From: Pseudomonas sp. ML2-2023-3 | GTDB taxonomy: Bacteria > Pseudomonadota > Gammaproteobacteria > Pseudomonadales > Pseudomonadaceae | Direction: 5' to 3' | Assembly (NCBI RefSeq): GCF_037055275.1 | Contig: NZ_CP146343.1 | Coordinates: forward strand, 3,072,501 to 3,136,500 | DNA length: 64,000 nucleotides | Shown here: positions 62,372-64,000 of the stretch, in pieces | Layout of the letters: every line of letters begins with the position of its first letter | Numbering within the stretch: position 1 is the first letter of the stretch | Position numbers and translations under genes: made by a program | The notes under the pieces: generated by a model | Told to the model about the DNA's origin: nothing | Database searches by the model: none | The model's input: only the letters and a program-made list of their open reading frames with translations

Positions 62372-64000
62372 ATGATTTATTTTCAGGGTAAACGAATTTT
62401 CAGTGCCATCTTCGATATGGACGGCACCATGTTTGACACCGAGCGCTTGCGCTTTAAAACCCTCAAACAGGCAGCCCTCGAGATTCACGGCACGCCGCTC
62501 AGTGAAGAAACACTGATGGGGTCACTGGGCTTGAGCGCCAAAAAAGCCGAGGCGCTGGCCAAGGCCAATCACGGCGAAGACTTCCCGTATGCGCAAGTCC
62601 GCCAGCGTGCCGATGAGCTTGAACTGGCCCATGTGCGCAATCAGGGCGTGCCGATCAAGGACGGCCTGCTGGAAGTGCTGGAGCGTTTGCGCAAGTACGG
62701 TCTGACCATGGCCGTGGCCACGTCGAGTCGCCGGGCCATCGCCGAGGAATACCTGATCAATGCCAACGTGCTCAAGTATTTCGACGTCACGGTGTGTGGC
62801 GATGAAGTTAGCCAGGGCAAACCCCACCCCGAGATATTCCTCAAGGCGGCCAGTGCCCTGAATTGCCTGCCACAGCATTGCCTGATGCTGGAGGATTCGG
62901 AAAACGGCCTGCTGTCGGCGATCCGCGCCGACGGGCAGCCGATCCTGATCGAAGACATCAAGCCTCCGGCACCCGAGGTCAAGGCCGGAGCACTCATGGC
63001 GTACCAGACCATGCACGGTTTTCTGGGTGACCTGAATGAGTGCATGCCCGACCTGGGCACCCCGGCGCTGACCGAGAGCTTCCCGCCGACACTCAACCAG
63101 TTCAGTGCCGGGATTCATGGTTTTGGCGCGATGGGAGGTGGCTACCTGACGCAAATTTTCTCCCACTGGGATGGCTACACGCGCCCCTGCGAGATCATCG
63201 CCGCCACCCGCTCGCGGATGCTGCGCGAGACCATCCAGGCGTTTGGCCGCTTCAGCGTGCGCTACACCGCCACGTCCTTCGACCAGACCATCGACAACCT
63301 CAGCATGATCGACATGGATGACGCCGAAGCGGTGATCCGGATGTACGACGTGGCGGAAATTGTCGGGTTGAGCCTTCCGGAAACGGCGATCCGCAAGCAG
63401 GCGGGGGTGATTGCCAAGGGCCTGATCCGTCGCTACGAACGCCGGGGTCGGGAGTTGACGATCCTGATCGTGCTGAACAAGGTCGGCGGTGCGGACTTTG
63501 TGCGCCGGCATGTGCAGGCGCAACTCGAACTGCTGGTTTCCCCCCAGCTGTGCCAACAGATTCTGGACAACACCCATTTCGTCGAGACAGTGGTCAGTCG
63601 CATCGTCTCCAAATTGTCCAACGAAGCCCTGGTGCGCCAGTTGCGGATCAAGTCGAAGATATTCCAGAACAGCTTGAGTGACGAGGTCGATACCCCGAAG
63701 GCCGAAACCCGCACACCGGTGCCCGAATATGAGCGCCTGATCAGTCGCTTTCGACCTTTTGCCCAGTCCAGTAACGCCCTGAGCCAGTTGCACCTGATCC
63801 TGTTCAACAGCGAGCCGGACATGCCCCTGTATGCGCAGCGGTGCAGCAACCTGCTTGAGCGATTGCGCCAGGTGAAGACGGTGGACGACATCACCCAGAC
63901 CCAGGTGATCAAGAATCTGCTATGGAATGGTCCCCACGCGATCATTGCCTGGTACGCCAGCCTGCTCGGGTATTCGTGGTTGGGGCAGGGCATGGGCGAT
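62372..64000 (+). CDS. HAD phosphatase - mannitol-1-phosphate dehydrogenase-like fusion, cut by window end
   Basis: An open frame of 543 codons from ATG 62372 (AAGGAG eight bases ahead) runs to the window edge without a stop. Residues 1-215 are a beta-phosphoglucomutase-like HAD phosphatase: motif I FDMDGTMFDTE (Asp15, Asp17), motif II VATSS, and KPHPEIF with LEDSENG. From about residue 245 a dinucleotide-binding GIHGFGAMGGGY and the segment LNKVGGADFVRRH indicate a polyol-phosphate dehydrogenase domain. This is the layout of Acinetobacter baylyi MtlD, which makes mannitol from fructose-6-phosphate as a compatible solute. An osmoprotective role is inferred; the catalytic end is outside the window. 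Confidence 0.8.
   Translation, partial: MIYFQGKRIFSAIFDMDGTMFDTERLRFKTLKQAALEIHGTPLSEETLMGSLGLSAKKAEALAKANHGEDFPYAQVRQRADELELAHVRNQGVPIKDGLLEVLERLRKYGLTMAVATSSRRAIAEEYLINANVLKYFDVTVCGDEVSQGKPHPEIFLKAASALNCLPQHCLMLEDSENGLLSAIRADGQPILIEDIKPPAPEVKAGALMAYQTMHGFLGDLNECMPDLGTPALTESFPPTLNQFSAGIHGFGAMGGGYLTQIFSHWDGYTRPCEIIAATRSRMLRETIQAFGRFSVRYTATSFDQTIDNLSMIDMDDAEAVIRMYDVAEIVGLSLPETAIRKQAGVIAKGLIRRYERRGRELTILIVLNKVGGADFVRRHVQAQLELLVSPQLCQQILDNTHFVETVVSRIVSKLSNEALVRQLRIKSKIFQNSLSDEVDTPKAETRTPVPEYERLISRFRPFAQSSNALSQLHLILFNSEPDMPLYAQRCSNLLERLRQVKTVDDITQTQVIKNLLWNGPHAIIAWYASLLGYSWLGQGMGD

Noticed and set aside
1..64000. CRISPR array, tRNA genes, prophage or integrase attachment sites
   Set aside because: No regularly spaced direct repeats, tRNA-like folds or integrase/phage structural genes were recognised; repeats present are REP-type palindromes.

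Overview
The window reads as the chromosome of a fluorescens-group Pseudomonas. It is GC-rich, carries typical Pseudomonas REP/REPIN intergenic repeats, and has a backbone in the order SDR, aminoglycoside-phosphotransferase-like protein, SCP2-domain protein, histidine phosphatase, sohB, (DUF934)-cysI, metH, cti, nfuA. From memory this matches the P. aeruginosa PAO1 block around PA1828-PA1847; the synteny is recalled, not computed. No tRNA, rRNA or CRISPR array was seen.

Layout. (1) 1-13236: a plus-strand catabolic cluster whose core closely resembles the steroid C/D-ring genes of actinobacteria (IpdA, IpdB, EchA20-like, IpdC, HsaC-like extradiol dioxygenase). It is preceded by an old-yellow-enzyme C-terminus, a FATP-like acyl-CoA synthetase, a metallo-beta-lactamase-fold protein, a DUF1302 outer-membrane protein, and a thiolase-fold protein paired with a DUF35-MaoC fusion, which together suggest side-chain activation and aldol cleavage. 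(2) 13340-17696: conserved backbone genes of lipid or acyl-CoA type, ending in sohB. (3) 17890-32527: two very large proteins (1693 and 2139 residues), each with a hydrophobic segment, leucine-rich repeats and a C-terminal domain resembling the NEL ubiquitin ligases of IpaH/SspH. They lie on either side of the cysI block, and no secretion system or chaperone is in view. (4) 32566-39424: metH with a MetR-type box upstream, then cti and nfuA. (5) 39591-42025: a cobalamin-riboswitch-controlled cbtB-cbtA-cobE-cobM operon on the minus strand. (6) 42168-49234: a signalling block with a lone receiver, a triple-receiver hybrid kinase, CheR, receiver-less CheB, a REC-kinase and another lone receiver. 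(7) 49345-57790: a HEAT/TPR membrane protein, an IS110-family element inside a REP sequence, and a mexEF-oprN-type efflux operon. (8) 58180-64000: a TonB-dependent receptor, an orphan secreted beta-rich protein, and a HAD-phosphatase/polyol-dehydrogenase fusion cut by the window end.

The most notable find is the IS110 element at 50480-51739. Its non-coding end can be folded by eye into an IS621-like bridge RNA. Four short candidate guide segments in that RNA appear, in the expected order, and match the REP target and the element's own ends around a CT core. The paired LRR-NEL proteins and the steroid cluster are the other two highlights.
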